NCBI GenBank assembly: GCA_905207705.1
Contig: CAJLMA010000010.1
Span: forward strand, 8,001-72,000
Direction of reading: 5' to 3'
Source of the DNA: an uncultured Prevotellaceae bacterium
Lineage (GTDB): Bacteria; Bacteroidota; Bacteroidia; Bacteroidales; Muribaculaceae
DNA: 64,000 nucleotides
Part shown: one piece after another, positions 52,572 through 61,323 of the stretch
How positions within the stretch are numbered: the first letter of the stretch is position 1
How the letters are laid out: every line of letters starts with the position of its first letter
Position numbers and translations under genes: made by a program
The notes under the pieces: generated by a model
Database searches by the model: none
What the model saw: only the letters and a program-made list of their open reading frames with translations
Told to the model about the DNA's origin: nothing

Positions 52572-53453
52572 TCACTTTGGGGAAATGATGAAGCCAGCTT
52601 TTAGAATAAATTTCAGTGTTTCTATACTGGTATTGCGGTCGTATATTTTTTCTTCTTCTGGTAACTCTTCGTAAGGAACGAGGCATGGATGTTTTTTATG
52701 TTTGTCATCTCGTTTTGAACCGTATGTCCACCCTTGCTTTATGCGAGTAGCAGCCCAAATTTCATGTACGTTTTTTGCCATCATTTCCACTAATGCTTCC
52801 AACTCTTCAGGCAAACGGATATTGCCTGTGTCAATTGGTTGAGGGACATATCCATTTTTTCGAACATGAGTTTCTTTTATGGCTGCTTGACCCATATTTT
52901 CGGCCAATTGGGCTAAAAATAGTGATATTTGTTTTTCTATCATGGCTTTGCATTCCCACTCGGTTTGTTCCATAAGCGCATGGTAGAATGCAATGATGTC
53001 TGCACGGTTGTTCTGCATTATATGTTCTAAAATTGTTACTTTCTTAGCCTGCGCGTAAAGTTTCTCCAATTCGACATCGTCATGTTTTTGAGTCGGAATA
53101 AAAAGCAGTCTGTCTTTGGCATATTTTCGCAATTTTTCGGCTGTTTTGAGTAGTATTTGACCAGCAATTTTTTTATTCTTTAGCTGGTTGAGAATTTCGG
53201 AAGTGATTCTGTCCGACAAGTCGGAATCAAACAGTAATTGACGTGCCTGTCCTTCGATGCTTTTTATTACTTTTTGTTTAAGCTTCGGATTGAGTTCGGG
53301 CGACAGGGTGTTTTCGTCACGGATGATATCTTCAAAGTAATCGGTGTCAATGTTACTCACCTTGTCCATTAAACGATGATAAGGTGATTGCGGATTGTCT
53401 ATTGCCGCAGCAATGATGTTGTCAAATATTCCTTTGTCCATTTTAGTATTCAA
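52572..53453 (-). CDS. RyR-domain protein, soluble
   Basis: A 293-residue cytoplasmic protein. The C-terminal 90 residues (about 202-293) are a clear ryanodine-receptor (RyR, PF02026-like) domain: YVPQPIDTGNIRLPEELEAL, NVHEIWAATRIKQGW (H230, W233, G241), KKHPCLVPYEELPEEEKIYDRN (H255, 259-264, D272). In animals this domain occurs repeated in ryanodine receptors. The N-terminal 200 residues are helical with no recognised fold. It is the last gene of the operon, 46 bases after the STAND gene. It may be a ligand-binding partner of the STAND or TIR proteins. The start could also be Met5. Confidence 0.85.
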   Translation of the reverse strand: MNTKMDKGIFDNIIAAAIDNPQSPYHRLMDKVSNIDTDYFEDIIRDENTLSPELNPKLKQKVIKSIEGQARQLLFDSDLSDRITSEILNQLKNKKIAGQILLKTAEKLRKYAKDRLLFIPTQKHDDVELEKLYAQAKKVTILEHIMQNNRADIIAFYHALMEQTEWECKAMIEKQISLFLAQLAENMGQAAIKETHVRKNGYVPQPIDTGNIRLPEELEALVEMMAKNVHEIWAATRIKQGWTYGSKRDDKHKKHPCLVPYEELPEEEKIYDRNTSIETLKFILKAGFIISPK

Positions 53454-53499
53454 TTATTATGTGTTGAACGATTTTATATTTGTTTACTATAGAGCAGCT

Positions 53500-56400
53500 C
53501 TAATTATAGAGCTTGTATTTAATCTGTTCCCCTTCTGTCAGTTCGTAGTTCTCCAATTGGAAATTATGAATAACAGTTTCCAATAATCCCTCTTTTGAAG
53601 GTTTATATGTCATACGATATATGATATTATCGTTATCAATCATATACAATCGTTTCCCATCTGCAGATGTTATTATTTTATGAATTTCTTTAATATAACG
53701 ATTATTTTCTTTTAGGTTTAATGAATCGTCAATTACTGAAATCCATGTCTTAGATGGGTATTGGGTTTGAATAATCATCATACGGTTACCTTTCGAGATG
53801 CATAGATTGCAAATGTTTTCTATATTGTGGCATTTAATATCTTGTTTGTTACCATTATGTCTCATTATATACAGAGAATCGTTTGTGGAAAATGCAATAA
53901 TCGAATCATTGTTTCCAATAGCTTGGATCTTGGAATTTGCACAATATAGCAAAGATATATTTTTGCTTTGCGGATTATACATTTTCACAGTTCCGTCATC
54001 AGAGCCGATTAAAATATTGCCGTTATGTGCGCAAATTGCTTTGATTTCAACACCTTCATTATGTATTGTGTCCGATTTGAGAAATTGTCCGTTCATTACA
54101 GGTTGCATGACAAGTATAGAATCATTACGCCAAGGAATGTAACAGATGTTTTGACCATTAATTGCCATCTCGTTATAAGAACCTATATTTTTTTTAGTAA
54201 TTATGGAGTCATTTATATTAATAAAATAAACACTTCCCCAGCTTGAGGCCATAAGTGCATTATCATTTATCCAGTTGCAATTATATAGGTTTTCATTACC
54301 GCAATCAATGGATTTTATAAATTGGCCATTGGCCGCTGTGTAGATGTTTATGATGCCATTTCCATATGCTGCTGCCAGTCTTGTTTCGTCGGGGCTTAAA
54401 GCCAAATTGTTTGCTTTATTGTTTTTTTCAAAAAGTCGTTCAATGTCATATCTTGTTTCATAAGCTAAAGTATCTAAGCGAGCAAACATTGCATCCTCAA
54501 TATTTTTTGTGGGAGCTTCGTCGTCTTTAAGATAATTGCTTATTACATATAATGCTGCCTTTTGTCTTCCGAAGATGTCATTATTAAGATCTGTAAAAGT
54601 TACCTCTAATAGATGGTTCGCAGCAGCTATTTTTTCTTGTCTGTGTTGATATAAAACACCTGAGATTACGCATGTCGCAATAATTGCAAATGTACAGATA
54701 AATGATTTTTTATGGTGCAATAAAAACTTCGTCGTATCATGTTTTATTGTTTTAACTCTTAGCGTTTTGAGCAGATATAAGGCATTTTTGTACATCAAGA
54801 ATAGAGCCAGCATGGCAACTATAATACCTGAGATATTACTTAGAATTGTTTTAGCTGTTGTATTAGGCATCTGTGTGCCGAAATCAGACCCCCAAAACCA
54901 TACTAACCAATAAAAAGCCAGCCATGCGACAAAAGCCAGAATAATCATTGCCAATGATTCTCCAAAACCTTTTAACATGGCATGTGATGGCTTGGAGCTT
55001 GTCTTGATTCGTTTTGTGCTTAGATACCAGCATAGTAGCATGACTACTGCAATAACGAGTATTAATACGGATAAAATGATTGGTTTCCCAAGTAAATAGC
55101 CGAATGCTCCTTTCATTATAGTATCTTGCATGTTATTATAGAGAGTTTGTACAAATGAAGCCTCTTTTATTTCCTTAAAACCTATAAATTCATCATCATT
55201 GTAAAAGTCATTTATTTTTCCATAAGGCACTATTATGGTAATCTCTTTTTTTACAGAATCAGCTAATTGATTAAATTTGATATTGGGGTAATTAATGCGC
55301 CATAGTCTTTGTCTGGCTGAAAGGTCCTTGCATAAAATTTTAGATTCAACATCGATGTAGGTAGGTATTTTACCATCTATGAACGTGTCTTTAAGATAAA
55401 TACTTGTTTTAGCATCTAAGAAATTTTCTGTCACTTCAAAGTGGATTGTTGAATCTTGAATTGCTTGTGCATCTTCAAAGTTTGGGAATCCATAACCACC
55501 AACAATTCTTTCGCTCTCTACATAGAGCCAGCCACGGGTACATATGTAGGTGGTGTCGTTACTCCTTTTGATATCAAATGTTTTATTGCTTTCATTTGAA
55601 ATAAGCACAGGTATGCTGTCATAAGTGATTACACCATCTTCCCTCTTAATTAAAGGACCATTGCCTTTAATTTCATATGTTATGGCGTTTGGCACATCTT
55701 GTAATGCAGATAATAGTGGTATGATATGATAATCGAGGGATATGAAATCGTCTTGATTAAATATTATTGACTTAAGATTGGTACAACCAAGGAAAGGATG
55801 TTCTTCAAACGAAGTATGTTTGTTAATAATAATCTTTTCCAAATTTTTACAGTTTATAAAAGCGTAGTTTGCAACCTTTAAATCGGACAAATCGAATGTA
55901 TTTCTTTCATTCCCGACATATCCCAAAACAATGTCTTTGTGTGATGAATATTTGTATTTATTATGATTCCTTACTATGAGACCGTTTATCACAGTGTCTC
56001 TGATGGTGTCTCGTTTTGTAAGCTTATTGAGGTCAGAACTATAAATCCAAATGTCATTGTATTTTACACTGTCCTTTTTCAATCCACTCCAATTATACAT
56101 TTGTCGTGGGAAATCTTCATAGACTTTCCCGTTTGTATTGAGGCTGTTTATTATTTTTGCATTGTCAATATATTTGATTTCTCCCTTTTCAATGTCCCAC
56201 AATGTTCCATTGTGATTTATTAAGGTATTATTGTTTGTATTTGGAGAAAATTCCACGTCATTATCTGTAGATATGTCTCCAATTTCATAAGGCAGATATA
56301 TTTGTTTTGCGTTTGGACACTGTTTTATTTCTAATTTGGAGATGCTAATGCTATCCTCAAATTCTACATATCGCAGCTTAGGACAATTTTCTAAATTTAT

Positions 56401-57915
56401 CCAATAGCAGTCTCCTAATATTTTAATACGTTTGAGATTGGGATGATTTGATATGTTAATATTTGCACCGCCTTCAAAAAATAGATCCTCAATGTATTTA
56501 TATTTAGAATCCGTCAAATCGCATAATTCATTTTTCGGCCATACTATGGTCTTTATGGGATTAATGGGGATTCTTTTATATAAGTCATTATCTTTTAGTG
56601 TGAAAACAGAACCTAATATTCCCACTGTGAAAAATATTGCGAGTAGGGCAAGCAGGCATATTTTCAGTATGCGGCCTTTGTTCTTTTTTTGTCGGTGTTC
56701 TCGCGTTTTATATATGGCAGAAGCAAGCAGGTCGTGTATCAATTCTATCCTATTATTGGTGTTCACCTGCAATATGCGCTTGTCACCTTTTGTCAATTCT
56801 TCCCAATTGGGCAAGAGATCAGCTATTTCGTCACGATTGATAGTATTCCTTCGTCCGTTGGAATCGATCAAGCGTTGTTCCAGTACTGATTGTGTTTTTT
56901 TGTCAAGTTTCAAGGACTCATAGAACTCTAATAAAAGATTTGACCCCATTTGCTCGAAATCTTGGAGAGATAATCTGTCACTTTCGTGTTTTTGTGCCTT
57001 TTGATAAAGAAGATAGCATGTGAGCGACAAGAGCAGTGTGTTTATTTGCTTCAAGTCACCTTCTTTTGAGAAATCTATGATTCTTGTAATAAGTTTTTCT
57101 CGCTCCTCTTTGTCGACAGGGAGGCAGTCTCTTCCTGGCAAGGTAATAATCTCTTCGGCTTCTTTGTCTGATACAGGACGCAATCCATAACGGTGCTGCT
57201 TTAGAGACGGAATAGAGGTCGTGTGATATTCAAATTCGGACAAAAAATCCTCCCTTAATGAGAAAAGCAGATGAATTTCATTATCGTCGACATACTTTTT
57301 TTGATATTCTTCAGGTATATGAAAATCGATGTCATTGGTATTCAGTTCATCAAAATCCAAAACGGGCTCGGTTTCTTTGTTTTGGTCGGTTTGGGAATCT
57401 CCCTGCGTCAATTGTGCCGGCTTTATGTCATTAAGGAAGTCGGCCATTTCTTTGAAGAAAGCGAGACGTTTCTCCTGATCTTGTTGCAGGGTAAATATCT
57501 CCTCAAATTGGTCGAATATGATGAGAAGCGAAGCCTTTTTGTCGCTCTTGATAAATTCATAGCAATGAAATAACTCCCAAAACAATGGTGTGGGTGAACT
57601 TGGCTTGACTATTTCCTTGACGGTTATACCTGCATTCTTGATGGCATTTATCACTTGGGTTGCATAGGGGTGCGCATTTTCATGGTGGTCGAGCCGTATG
57701 TATAAAGGGGTTATGCCATGACGGCGAGCCATAGGTAATAAATTGGCATTCAATAATGAAGACTTGCCGATGCCTGATTTCCCATATAAAACCGTGCCGA
57801 TGTGGTAAAATACCAATTGGGCAAGATTTATGGTGTCCTCATCTCGGCCATAAAGTGTAGAACCTTCATCGTAGGCTTTTAATCCTAACCACGGATTTTG
57901 ATTTATTTGCTTCAT
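53500..57915 (-). CDS. STAND NTPase with transmembrane helices, LRR-like region and beta-propeller
   Basis: A 1471-residue signal-transduction ATPase. The N-terminal nSTAND1-type module has Walker A GKSGIGKSS (45-53), Walker B LLIIFDQFEEIF (130-141), LREDFLSEF (219-227), YGLRPVS (243-249) and IHDLLA (393-398). A membrane helix follows at about 416-438. Residues about 455-760 contain leucine-rich-like strands (LENCPKLRYVEF, NCKNLEKIIINKHTSFEEHPFLGCTNLKSIIF). Four more membrane helices lie near 939-965, 989-1008, 1026-1046 and 1071-1089. A WD40-like propeller spans about 1160-1450 (LALSPDETRLAAAYGNGIINIYTA, ILIGSDDGTVKMYN). The ATG is one base after the SIR2-TIR stop (TAACATG). Such proteins switch on after ligand sensing; a defence role is inferred. 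Confidence 0.88.
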   Translation of the reverse strand: MKQINQNPWLGLKAYDEGSTLYGRDEDTINLAQLVFYHIGTVLYGKSGIGKSSLLNANLLPMARRHGITPLYIRLDHHENAHPYATQVINAIKNAGITVKEIVKPSSPTPLFWELFHCYEFIKSDKKASLLIIFDQFEEIFTLQQDQEKRLAFFKEMADFLNDIKPAQLTQGDSQTDQNKETEPVLDFDELNTNDIDFHIPEEYQKKYVDDNEIHLLFSLREDFLSEFEYHTTSIPSLKQHRYGLRPVSDKEAEEIITLPGRDCLPVDKEEREKLITRIIDFSKEGDLKQINTLLLSLTCYLLYQKAQKHESDRLSLQDFEQMGSNLLLEFYESLKLDKKTQSVLEQRLIDSNGRRNTINRDEIADLLPNWEELTKGDKRILQVNTNNRIELIHDLLASAIYKTREHRQKKNKGRILKICLLALLAIFFTVGILGSVFTLKDNDLYKRIPINPIKTIVWPKNELCDLTDSKYKYIEDLFFEGGANINISNHPNLKRIKILGDCYWINLENCPKLRYVEFEDSISISKLEIKQCPNAKQIYLPYEIGDISTDNDVEFSPNTNNNTLINHNGTLWDIEKGEIKYIDNAKIINSLNTNGKVYEDFPRQMYNWSGLKKDSVKYNDIWIYSSDLNKLTKRDTIRDTVINGLIVRNHNKYKYSSHKDIVLGYVGNERNTFDLSDLKVANYAFINCKNLEKIIINKHTSFEEHPFLGCTNLKSIIFNQDDFISLDYHIIPLLSALQDVPNAITYEIKGNGPLIKREDGVITYDSIPVLISNESNKTFDIKRSNDTTYICTRGWLYVESERIVGGYGFPNFEDAQAIQDSTIHFEVTENFLDAKTSIYLKDTFIDGKIPTYIDVESKILCKDLSARQRLWRINYPNIKFNQLADSVKKEITIIVPYGKINDFYNDDEFIGFKEIKEASFVQTLYNNMQDTIMKGAFGYLLGKPIILSVLILVIAVVMLLCWYLSTKRIKTSSKPSHAMLKGFGESLAMIILAFVAWLAFYWLVWFWGSDFGTQMPNTTAKTILSNISGIIVAMLALFLMYKNALYLLKTLRVKTIKHDTTKFLLHHKKSFICTFAIIATCVISGVLYQHRQEKIAAANHLLEVTFTDLNNDIFGRQKAALYVISNYLKDDEAPTKNIEDAMFARLDTLAYETRYDIERLFEKNNKANNLALSPDETRLAAAYGNGIINIYTAANGQFIKSIDCGNENLYNCNWINDNALMASSWGSVYFININDSIITKKNIGSYNEMAINGQNICYIPWRNDSILVMQPVMNGQFLKSDTIHNEGVEIKAICAHNGNILIGSDDGTVKMYNPQSKNISLLYCANSKIQAIGNNDSIIAFSTNDSLYIMRHNGNKQDIKCHNIENICNLCISKGNRMMIIQTQYPSKTWISVIDDSLNLKENNRYIKEIHKIITSADGKRLYMIDNDNIIYRMTYKPSKEGLLETVIHNFQLENYELTEGEQIKYKLYN

Positions 57916-57916
57916 G

Positions 57917-59251
57917 TTATTGAGGTCTGTTTATTTCTGTAATAATCTTGTTTGCAATCTCATCCATGTCGTCAATGCTGGCATATTCCAGGGCATTGTG
58001 CTGCCTTAGTCTCTCGGGAATGGATGCTTGATAGAAGTTTAAGCCCTTTTCGGATATTGGAATAATATAAGTCCGTCCATAGCGTATGTTTGTCTGTATT
58101 GCTTCATCCCACTCTGTACGATATACATGTTGCTCGTTTTTTTCTCTTTCAATGTTTGAAGAGAGAATCGGTATGAAATATTTTGCAGTTCTGACACCCT
58201 GACAAATTTCTTCCAAGAATTTTCCTCCTGCTGTTATGTTGTTACGGTCGAACCATACATTTATTCCCTGTTCAGTCAGTATGTCATATAACTTCTTGGC
58301 AATGGCGTCATCTCGTCTTGAATAAGAGATGAATACATCGGCACCATATCCCACAGTATTGAATTTCATGTCAATATCATGTCTCCTTTCGTTTAGCTTT
58401 TCATTCAATCTGGTTCGCATAGTGTCGATGGTTTCTTGTGGCGGCCTTCTTAGTAGGGTCTGATTCCTTTGCAGAAAACGAGACAGATCGTCTTCGATAT
58501 TTTCACAAGCATACATCCCGCTTCCAGAGCCTGATTTGCGTAAAGAATACCAGATGAAGCGGAAAAGCCAATCTGAGTAGCTGTTGCCAATCATTAATAA
58601 ATATTTGTTTCTCAGGCTGCTGACAAGATTGCTTGGTCGACCTTCGGTATCGGCAATCCATGACGAACAGAAATCAAGCATGTCGATGTCGGTAACGACA
58701 TAACGATGTGCGCTATCTCCGGCTTTTCCAAACATATAGTAGACAGTAGGGGCGTGCAAGTCAATGTCGTCCCTGATGTCTTGATTTTCTATGGGATTAT
58801 TGTTGAAGTGCATTATTTTTAATTTACTACCCCAAATTTCTTGCATCACGTTTTCCACAATAGACGTGAAAGAGGTAGTAATGACAAATGGGAATTGTTT
58901 AATGCTTAGCAAGTCATACAAAAGCTTGGATGGAGTGAATCTGCTCCTTGACAGTATCTGATTGATATAAGAGTATATGTAATCTTTTTGGTTATGTTTG
59001 GTGAAATTTTTGTGGTAGATTAATTCTGAGAATGATTCTATAGGCGATGAGATATTAAACTTCTTGGCGAAATAATTTAGTATAGTTTTATGGGGATTCC
59101 CTTTATCACATAAAATTTCAGGGCCTATGACAGGTATTACATTACCTTGGATTATTTGGTCGATAAATGTATCCCATTCTGCGTCCTCCTCATTGAGATC
59201 AAGTATTATATCATCGAGATTGTCGTCTAATAAAAAGTTGTTGTCGTCCAT
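57917..59251 (-). CDS. SIR2-like domain / TIR domain fusion protein
   Basis: A 444-residue soluble protein. Residues 25-240 match SIR2-like domains of bacterial immune proteins: GNVIPVIGPEIL (37-47), FVITTSFTSIVE (122-133), YYMFGKAGD (171-179) and LLMIGNSYSDWLFR (218-231). Residues 302-440 are a TIR domain: ADVFISYSRRDDAIAKKLYDIL, INVWFDRNNITAGGKFLEEI, ILSSN and TEWDEAI (putative catalytic E380). In the SIR2 part the usual Asn of TTN is Ser127 and the His of the HG motif is Phe174, so NAD cleavage by SIR2 is doubtful. The TIR is the likely NAD-consuming or signal-making effector. It is coupled tightly to the STAND gene. Confidence 0.9.
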   Translation of the reverse strand: MDDNNFLLDDNLDDIILDLNEEDAEWDTFIDQIIQGNVIPVIGPEILCDKGNPHKTILNYFAKKFNISSPIESFSELIYHKNFTKHNQKDYIYSYINQILSRSRFTPSKLLYDLLSIKQFPFVITTSFTSIVENVMQEIWGSKLKIMHFNNNPIENQDIRDDIDLHAPTVYYMFGKAGDSAHRYVVTDIDMLDFCSSWIADTEGRPSNLVSSLRNKYLLMIGNSYSDWLFRFIWYSLRKSGSGSGMYACENIEDDLSRFLQRNQTLLRRPPQETIDTMRTRLNEKLNERRHDIDMKFNTVGYGADVFISYSRRDDAIAKKLYDILTEQGINVWFDRNNITAGGKFLEEICQGVRTAKYFIPILSSNIEREKNEQHVYRTEWDEAIQTNIRYGRTYIIPISEKGLNFYQASIPERLRQHNALEYASIDDMDEIANKIITEINRPQ

Positions 59252-59310
59252 GTCATTTTTGGTTGTTTTGATGTTATTATGAAGTAGGTGTAATGTAAAA
59301 GTTTTGCGGT

Positions 59311-61323
59311 TTAATTATTTTGTAGCACTTTTAGGATGTTTCTGATGATGGCGCGGTCATATTTTTTTGAGCTTTCGAGTAGCTCGTCATATGGGGCAAT
59401 ATCCATGTGCTTGAATAGCTTTGTCTTTGCTTCGTTCAGGTTGGTCTCCAGATTTTCAATGACTTCGGTGTTCTCAGAAACAAGAATTTGCTTGAACTCA
59501 ATGCGTTCAGAGAATTCGTATGGACGGAAACCCATCAGAAGCCGCTCCATGTTCCAGCGGTTGTGTTCTGTTCTTGCCATAAGCTCAATCTCGGTTTTGG
59601 ATGGTTCTTTGCTTTTGTCGTGTGTCATGCTTCTAAGTTTGAACGGAATGGAATTTGCCGCATACATGTTGGACTGTTGGAATGCGTATTGAGTTTCAAA
59701 CCAATTCTCGGTCAATTCATCGTCTTTTGGCATTTTTGTGAAATTTTCGCCCTGGTCATATAGATATTTGATTCTTCGGGCATGTCGCATGCGCTCATGG
59801 TAATGAATGTCGAATGCATCTGTTTTCATGCCAAATGGGAAAATGTTGGAGAAAAGTACAGAGTCGTTTACTACTCGTAATATCTGGTCGCCTCCTGGTT
59901 GGTAAACGAGAAGTGGGATTTGCTTCTCACTGATTATTTCCGGAAGGAATAATGCAATGGAAGCATTCGTTTCGGGTTCGTTGTCGCATAGGGCGATGGT
60001 CAATATTTCTGATTTGTCATTGCGTAATGCACATTCTTCGAGGTAATTTCTCACGTCAGGAGTCTCTATTCCCCCGTCCAAAAATTCCCATTCAATGTCA
60101 AGGAATCCTTTTTCATCATGTGTGGGAGAAATATATCGTTTATTTGGGAAAGAGGATGTGCTCAAGTCGGGATTCTCAAAATTAACATATTTCCAATAAG
60201 ACAGGCTCATCAATGCATTGTAACGGCCGAGGAAGAAATTCATTTCCTGCTTTATATCTGCATGTATGAATGTGATTTTGGTTCGCAACCCTTTGCTATG
60301 GAAATTAGGGAAGTGGCATACATGTGCGGCAGTGGCAGCCATGGCATACCCTATTGGAGACATCCCAACTATTATGAAATGGACAAATTTGTCATCGCGT
60401 GCGGTTAAGCCATTTCGATCTAATGATGGATAAAGTTTTCCATCCCGGTAAAATCTGCTGACCAGTACTCGTTGGGCGACATTCTCTAAAGAATTTATTA
60501 CTGTAAGTCGTAGCATGCCCGAAGAGGTGTTGTCTTGTTTGTAGTAGAAAAGTTGAATGGAAGTGAGTCGGTCGAGAACCATAAAGCAGTCGATGATGCG
60601 ACGTGAGTTACGGCAGGTTTCTTTTAATATTTCATAACATTTCATATTTACGGAATCATGCGCAGGCTCGTCATCCTCGCCTAAGATGTAGATAGTTTTG
60701 GATTGGTGTGCATCCAGTTTGTCAAGAGTCTCTTTTCTTGTACGACTGCCGAAGTACACATAGATATTACGGGATTTTTCTTTTGGAATCTCAGAGAAAA
60801 TATATGATCGCACCTCTTCTGCATCTTTTGATGTGAGTATGACTATGTCACGCTTTGTATTTTCAGGCTTTCCTAGAAGGGTCTTTATTAAATTTGCCAG
60901 CATGCTTCTTGCTCCGATTATCAGAATGTGGTCGTCCACTTCATAGGCTATACCTCCATTTCTATATCGGTCTATTCGTCGTTCAAGGAAGTTGCCTACT
61001 GCATTTATTAGCAGGCTTGTGAAAACTACGGCTCCGGCGAGAGTTATTGCTAATTGGAACAATACATTTCCACCATTGTCGCTGGAATTGCAGAAAGAGC
61101 CGGGGTCGAGTAGTAATTCCACGACTCGCCATCCTTTTACGTCAAAAAATGATGATGCAAGCAGTCCTGCTCCACCTATAACGATAATAAAAGAAGTCAG
61201 CCACATGAATTGTTTCCAGCCTCCCTTGTAGAAGGCTTTGTCAAAATGTTTGCAGGTCCATGCCCAGAGTTGCTTGAACATTTTGATAATATTGCAATTA
61301 GCAATCTTGACTTTTAAGTTCAT
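59311..61323 (-). CDS. Membrane protein with tandem RCK/TrkA-N-like domains and C-terminal RyR-like domain (short form)
   Basis: A 670-residue protein. Two membrane helices (about 40-60 and 88-111) flank a loop with LLLDPGSFCNSSDNGG. Then come two Rossmann-type domains: HILIIGARSMLANLIKTLLG (132-151) and FVHFIIVGMSPIGYAMA (313-329, G-x-S-x-x-G). The plan recalls CASTOR/POLLUX-like channels with RCK gating domains, but no clear selectivity filter is seen. The C-terminus (about 574-670) shares the RyR pattern: EHNRWNMERLLMGF (586-599), FKH (637-639), APYDELL (643-649), YD (655-656). The 61323 start overlaps the upstream gene by 26 bases; ATG 61281 (MFKQLWAW) is an equally good start. Confidence 0.75.
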   Translation of the reverse strand: MNLKVKIANCNIIKMFKQLWAWTCKHFDKAFYKGGWKQFMWLTSFIIVIGGAGLLASSFFDVKGWRVVELLLDPGSFCNSSDNGGNVLFQLAITLAGAVVFTSLLINAVGNFLERRIDRYRNGGIAYEVDDHILIIGARSMLANLIKTLLGKPENTKRDIVILTSKDAEEVRSYIFSEIPKEKSRNIYVYFGSRTRKETLDKLDAHQSKTIYILGEDDEPAHDSVNMKCYEILKETCRNSRRIIDCFMVLDRLTSIQLFYYKQDNTSSGMLRLTVINSLENVAQRVLVSRFYRDGKLYPSLDRNGLTARDDKFVHFIIVGMSPIGYAMAATAAHVCHFPNFHSKGLRTKITFIHADIKQEMNFFLGRYNALMSLSYWKYVNFENPDLSTSSFPNKRYISPTHDEKGFLDIEWEFLDGGIETPDVRNYLEECALRNDKSEILTIALCDNEPETNASIALFLPEIISEKQIPLLVYQPGGDQILRVVNDSVLFSNIFPFGMKTDAFDIHYHERMRHARRIKYLYDQGENFTKMPKDDELTENWFETQYAFQQSNMYAANSIPFKLRSMTHDKSKEPSKTEIELMARTEHNRWNMERLLMGFRPYEFSERIEFKQILVSENTEVIENLETNLNEAKTKLFKHMDIAPYDELLESSKKYDRAIIRNILKVLQNN

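Noticed and set aside
52403..52588. Plus-strand frame across the end of ssrA
   Set aside because: It lies within the tmRNA 3' domain and terminator, so it is not a protein gene.
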